From: Paraburkholderia tropica
Lineage (GTDB): Bacteria; Pseudomonadota; Gammaproteobacteria; Burkholderiales; Burkholderiaceae
Direction of reading: 5' to 3'
Assembly (NCBI RefSeq): GCF_914484835.1
Contig: NZ_CAJZAR010000079.1
Location: forward strand, 1 to 64,000
DNA: 64,000 nt
Numbering within the stretch: position 1 is the first letter of the stretch; each line of letters opens with the position of its first letter. Below, one piece after another: positions 60,577 through 64,000 of this stretch. The notes under the pieces are model-generated. The model did not search any database. It worked only from the letters and a program-made list of their open reading frames with translations, and was not told where the DNA came from. Made by a program: the position numbers and the translations under genes.

Positions 60577-61635
60577 TCAGTTAGCAATGCCGAGTTTCTT
60601 GCAACCGTCCGCGTAACGGCCCGTGCACAGATCCTTGCCGCTCGCGAAACCCTTGTCGACGACTTCCGCCTTGAGGTTCTGCGCCGTGATCACCGCCGGC
60701 TTGAACAGTTGCGTCGGCGTCTTGTAGAGCGTCGTTTCGCCCTTCGGCGCCTGGCCCGAGAGGAAGCCCACGGCCACCTTCGCCGCCGCGCCCGCCACGA
60801 TCTCGCTGGGCTTGAGAATCGTGTTGTACTGGTCGCCCGCGATGATCAGCTGCAAGCCCGCGAGCGTCGCGTCGTTGCCGGTCACGGGCGGCACGGGATT
60901 CACGCCGGCGGCCTTGAACGCGGCGATGGTGCCGCCCGCCGTGCCGTCGTTGGCCGCCACCACGCCCACGATCTGCGTGCTGAAGCGCGTGATCTGGCCG
61001 CTCACCCACTGCTGCGCCTTCGGCGGCGCCCACTCGGGCGTGTCGTATTCGGCTAGCGTCTTGAAGCCGCTGCCTTCGAGCCCTTCGTGAATGCCCTTCT
61101 TGATGAGCCCCGCCGCCGCGTCGGTCGGCGAGCCGTTGACTTCGAGCACGCCGCCCTTGGCCGCCGTGACGCCGCTGGCCTTCAGATGCTGCACGAGCGA
61201 TTGCGCGATCGACTTGCCGATCTCCTCGTTGTCGAACGAGACGTAGTAGTCGGCGGGCGTCGAGGGCACGGGCCGGTCGTAGGCGATGACCTTGATGCCC
61301 TGGCTCTGCGCCATGTGCACGAGCGAGGCCGCCGCCGTCGAATCGACCGGATCGAGCACGATCACCTTCGCACCCTGCGCGATCACCGAATTGAACTGTT
61401 GCTGCTGTTGCGAAGCGTCGGCGTTGGCGTTCTGGTACAGGACCTTGCAGTCCGGGCAGAGCTTGGCCATCTCGGCCTTGAAGCCCGGAAAATCGTGCTG
61501 CTCGTAGCGCGTGGACGCGTGGTCGGGCATCAGGAACGCGACCGTGCCGCTCGGCGCGGCGTGCGCCGCCTGGCCGACGGTCAGCGCGAGGCCCAGCATG
61601 GCGGCGCCGGCCGCGAAGTTCGAAAGCTTGGTCAT
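60577..61635 (-). CDS. Ribitol-operon ABC transporter periplasmic binding protein
   Basis: A 352-aa XylF-like binding protein with a signal peptide ending AHA. Visible fold elements: VAFLMPDHASTRYEQHDFPGFKAEM, AKVIVLDPVDSTAAASLVHMAQSQGIKVIAYDRP and VVAANDGTAGGTIAAFKAAGVNPVPPVTGND. Several Cys near both ends may pair. Ligand ribitol is inferred from the downstream dehydrogenase and kinase. GGAGA precedes the start. First structural gene of the operon. Confidence 0.92.
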   Translation of the reverse strand: MTKLSNFAAGAAMLGLALTVGQAAHAAPSGTVAFLMPDHASTRYEQHDFPGFKAEMAKLCPDCKVLYQNANADASQQQQQFNSVIAQGAKVIVLDPVDSTAAASLVHMAQSQGIKVIAYDRPVPSTPADYYVSFDNEEIGKSIAQSLVQHLKASGVTAAKGGVLEVNGSPTDAAAGLIKKGIHEGLEGSGFKTLAEYDTPEWAPPKAQQWVSGQITRFSTQIVGVVAANDGTAGGTIAAFKAAGVNPVPPVTGNDATLAGLQLIIAGDQYNTILKPSEIVAGAAAKVAVGFLSGQAPKGETTLYKTPTQLFKPAVITAQNLKAEVVDKGFASGKDLCTGRYADGCKKLGIAN

Positions 61636-61751
61636 CGGGTGTCTCCGTTGTTTGAAAATTGTTGGACTTTTTTTGGGTGCGACCGGGTTGGCGGAGGCGA
61701 ATCCGCCGCTACAACACCTGCAAACAGGCGTGACAGGATGCGTGCCGCGCG

Positions 61752-62762
61752 TCAGGCAAGCGCCGACGCGTTCGTCGTCACGTGGGCGGATTCATTCGCA
61801 CTGGCCGCGTTCACGCGATGCCACGCGCGCCAGCGCGACGGCGGCATTTCCTTGAGCAGCAGAAAATGCCGGTTGAAGTTCGAGAGATTGTTGAAGCCCA
61901 CGCGATAGCAGATATCGGTAATCGTTAGCTCTCCCGACAACAGCAGCTGGCACGCAAGATCGATGCGCAAGCGGTTCACGTACTGCACGAACGGCAAGCC
62001 CGTATGGCGCCGGAAGTAACGCGAGAACGCGCTCACGCTCTGCCCCGACAGTTCCGCCAACTCCGTCTCGCGCAACTCCTGCGAAAGATTCTTGCCGATG
62101 AAGGCCAGCACATGATTGATGCGCGTGCCCGCATAGCGCGTCGGGTCGGCGCGATAAGCGGCGCTCGCGAGCTTCGCGGGTTCTGCGCCTTGCGCGAGCA
62201 GTTCGAACAATTCGATGAACAGCACGATGCGCCGCAGCCCTTGCGCGCCCAGCATCTCGCGCATGATCGGCTCGGCGGCCGCGCCCGTTTCGGGCGTGAA
62301 CAGCAGGCCCCAGCGCGAGGCGTCGAGCAGCGGCTCCACGCGGCGGAACTCGGGAAAAGCGTCGATCGTGCGCGCGATGAAGTCCGCATCGAATTGCAGG
62401 ACGAGGCAACGTTCGTCGACACGCTCGCCGCCCGCCACGCTGCTCACCCAGTTATGCGGCAGGTTCGCACCCATCATCACGAGATTGCCGGGCTCGAAAT
62501 TGCCGATGTAATCGCCGACGAAGTACTTGCCCGTGGTCGACGTGATCAGGTGGATTTCGTACTCGGGATGAAAATGCCAGCGCACCGTCCGGTACGGATA
62601 GCCGTGCGACCAGACCTTGAACGACTCGTCGCGCGGCACGGCCACCAGTTCGAGATCCGGCTGATCCATGCGCGTGGGACGGCCATCCGTGGGGCGGCCG
62701 TCCGCTGCGCGCGCATCCTTGTGCGCCTTGATCGGGTGACTCGCTTGCATCTGCGCTTGCAT
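61752..62762 (-). CDS. AraC-family regulator of the ribitol operon
   Basis: A 336-aa activator. The N-terminal cupin shows WHFHPEYEIHLITSTTGKYFVGDYIGNFEPG. The C-terminal double helix-turn-helix has LAELSGQSVSAFSRYFRRHTGLPFVQYVNRLRIDLACQLL and ITDICYRVGFNNLSNFNRHFL. The ATG at 62762 follows AGGAGGAAGACAC. It lies upstream of the binding-protein gene on the same strand (116-bp gap), so it may be co-transcribed with or control the operon. Confidence 0.93.
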   Translation of the reverse strand: MQAQMQASHPIKAHKDARAADGRPTDGRPTRMDQPDLELVAVPRDESFKVWSHGYPYRTVRWHFHPEYEIHLITSTTGKYFVGDYIGNFEPGNLVMMGANLPHNWVSSVAGGERVDERCLVLQFDADFIARTIDAFPEFRRVEPLLDASRWGLLFTPETGAAAEPIMREMLGAQGLRRIVLFIELFELLAQGAEPAKLASAAYRADPTRYAGTRINHVLAFIGKNLSQELRETELAELSGQSVSAFSRYFRRHTGLPFVQYVNRLRIDLACQLLLSGELTITDICYRVGFNNLSNFNRHFLLLKEMPPSRWRAWHRVNAASANESAHVTTNASALA

Positions 62763-63150
62763 GTGTCTTCCTCCTGCGCCCTTTCTTGATTTTTTCTTGC
62801 GGCTCGCAGTCCGCGCGAGGGCGGCTGCCATGAGTGAAAAAGTAACCGTATCGGCGGCGTCTCACCACTGAAAATAAGACCGCCGATTGATACTTTTTTG
62901 CATTCGGGTAAGTCCGTATCGTCGGCAAAGTCAACTTTTGTGCAGGGCAACACCCTGTGCGGCGGGGCACGCAGGCCGATCGGATCGACCGCGAATAATC
63001 CGGGGCGGTGAGATCGCCGCGCAAAAACGCAGTACAAAAAAAACGGCGCCTGCCCGCGTGTGCGAGCAAGGCGCCGATCCGGCGTCGGGCGCGTGCGCCC
63101 TGCGATTCGATGGGCGCGCGAGCTATGCGCGCCATTCGGTCAATCGCCGA
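62763..63150. other. Intergenic region upstream of the AraC regulator
   Basis: About 390 bp holding the terminator of the His-rich gene (63036-63076), an inverted repeat TCGGCGG-N22-CCGCCGA (62851-62886) that could bind the AraC regulator, and AT-rich sequence near 62870-62940. No gene is supported here. Confidence 0.45.
63036..63076 (-). terminator. Terminator of the His-rich peptide gene
   Basis: On the minus strand: stem CGGCGCC/GGCGCCG with a 19-nt loop, then a run of eight T. It lies about 75 bp after the His-rich gene stop. Confidence 0.75.
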
Positions 63151-63339
63151 TCAATACCCGTAATGCGGGTGATGATCACGCGGATGATGATGCCAACGCA
63201 CCGGATGGCAACGGCGCTCAGGATGGCCATGAATCCACACGCGGTGGCATTCCATGCGCGGATGGGCGCTGGCAGCTTGAGGAATGGCGATCGCCGACGT
63301 GGCGACCAGGGCGGCGGCAAACAGGACACGCTTGAGCAT
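63151..63339 (-). CDS. His-rich exported peptide
   Basis: A 62-aa protein: a signal peptide to about residue 25 (LFAAALVATSAIAIPQAASA) and a mature part with about a dozen His in runs such as VRWHHHPRDHHPHYGY plus two Cys (ECHRV, RRCHPV). It may bind metal ions in the periplasm. I do not recognise a named family. Signal peptide, terminator and codon use support a real gene. Confidence 0.65.
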   Translation of the reverse strand: MLKRVLFAAALVATSAIAIPQAASAHPRMECHRVWIHGHPERRCHPVRWHHHPRDHHPHYGY

Positions 63340-63650
63340 GGGGACTACGATCTCCGGTTGATGAATGGGGCCCGGATGGTGCCACAAAGCCCGCGAGCGC
63401 GCAGTCGCGTCCGCAAGCCGATCGCAAGCAAGACCACGAGCGTCACCTCGAGCGTGACCACAAACGCGCCTCGCCAGTACCGATTTCCCCGTTGTGCCAG
63501 TGCTTGTGTCGGATGGTGCGCTAGAAAACAAATGGGTCTCGACTTCGCGCGCGCCGCGTCTACACTGATTTCGTGGATGATGCGTCGCGCCCTCGAACGC
63601 CGGGCCGCACTGTCCACCCGCCAGCATGACGACCATCGGGGAGGTGTCTT
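63340..63650. other. Intergenic region between His-rich peptide and protease genes
   Basis: A 311-bp divergent region. The only clear signal is the ribosome site GGGGAGG before the GTG at 63651. Open frames here have no recognisable domain and are not supported. Confidence 0.4.
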
Positions 63651-64000
63651 GTGCTACGCCTGTTTCCTTTGAGTGCCGCGCGCTCCGCCGCCGCGGCCGC
63701 GCTGGCGTGTGCCGGCGTCTGTTGCGGCGGCGCTCATGCGGCTACGCCATCGGCGTCGTCCGCGACGGTGCAGTCCGCATCGTCATCCTCGACCTCGTCG
63801 GCGTCCGCGAAAAAATCCGCGAGCAAGGCCGTTGCGAAGGCCAACGCCGCGCAGGCCCAGGCGCTCGCGCCGGCGGCCGGCCTCAACGACGGTTCAGCCG
63901 CCGCATCGGGCAGCGCATCGGACTTCGCCACCTTCGTCGACCGCTATGGTCCCGCCGTCGTGCACGTGAGCGCGCGCGCCGCCGACGACCAGACCGCGCC
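63651..64000 (+). CDS. DegP/MucD-like serine protease, N-terminal part
   Basis: The frame begins with GTG at 63651, seven bases after a strong GGGGAGG, and runs off the right edge after about 116 residues. A signal peptide (to about residue 32) is followed by a long Ser/Ala/Lys-rich stretch, then DFATFVDRYGPAVVHVSARA, the start of a trypsin-like protease domain of DegP/HtrA proteins. The catalytic triad and PDZ domains would be outside the window. Confidence 0.75.
   Translation, partial: MLRLFPLSAARSAAAAALACAGVCCGGAHAATPSASSATVQSASSSSTSSASAKKSASKAVAKANAAQAQALAPAAGLNDGSAAASGSASDFATFVDRYGPAVVHVSARAADDQTA

Noticed and set aside
61668..61707. T-run and GGCGGA/TCCGCC hairpin between AraC and binding-protein genes as a terminator
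   Set aside because: The hairpin and T-run are in the wrong order and too far apart for minus-strand termination.

Overview
The window is GC-rich chromosomal DNA, almost fully coding, from a Burkholderiaceae bacterium. A Paraburkholderia, Caballeronia or Burkholderia relative is most likely. This rests on the family mix (DUF4148 and DUF2934 proteins, a betaproteobacterial porin, membrane glucose dehydrogenase, gallate dioxygenase, large sugar ABC operons) and on codon use. I saw no tRNA, rRNA, insertion sequence, phage or CRISPR array. All calls come from reading the sequence and from memory of protein families; no search was run.

Layout. (1) 1-3968: a drug-export module (outer-membrane factor, DHA2-type MFS pump) with a divergent TetR regulator and paired operators. 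(2) 3994-12254: a tripartite RND efflux operon carrying its own BaeSR-like two-component system. (3) 12415-14178: an orphan FecI/FecR pair behind a near-ideal Fur palindrome, followed upstream by a metallophosphoesterase. (4) 14290-28565: the most interesting part, described below. (5) 28945-33065: membrane glucose dehydrogenase, a porin and a DUF4148 protein. (6) 33162-36116: LysR regulator, divergent gallate dioxygenase, and a flavin-fold protein. (7) 36216-38804: fluoride resistance with two fluoride riboswitches, two DUF190 genes and a CLC-F exporter. (8) 38875-44770: small proteins, a MarR-GNAT fusion, a second ClC channel and a bacteriophytochrome kinase. (9) 44948-55758: a DeoR-linked sugar operon with DERA aldolase, an ALDH16-type dehydrogenase, mutarotase, kinase and ABC importer, probably for deoxyribose or a related sugar. 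(10) 55937-62762: a ribitol operon (D-ribulokinase, ribitol dehydrogenase, ABC importer, AraC regulator). (11) 63151-64000: a His-rich exported peptide and the start of a DegP-like protease.

The candidate new system lies at 15241-28565. A PQQ alcohol dehydrogenase carries the extra Asp that marks lanthanide-dependent enzymes. It is followed by a single-chain fusion of a XoxJ-type periplasmic binding domain with a cytochrome c, then by a Tat-exported HiPIP. Divergent from it is a TonB-dependent receptor. Next comes an AcoR-type sigma-54 activator, then pqqA-pqqB-(pqqC remnant)-pqqD-pqqE-tonB-exbB-exbD in one tight operon. I found sigma-54 -24/-12 promoters in front of the dehydrogenase, the receptor and pqqA. 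I also found paired 17-nt dyads (TGT-N11-ACA), spaced exactly 32 bp in both regulatory regions, as probable activator sites. Oxidation enzyme, cofactor synthesis and a private TonB energiser therefore look like one sigma-54 regulon. pqqC is reduced to about 38 codons, so PQQ must be completed by a PqqC encoded elsewhere or be imported, possibly through this receptor. The alternative cargo is a lanthanide chelate.
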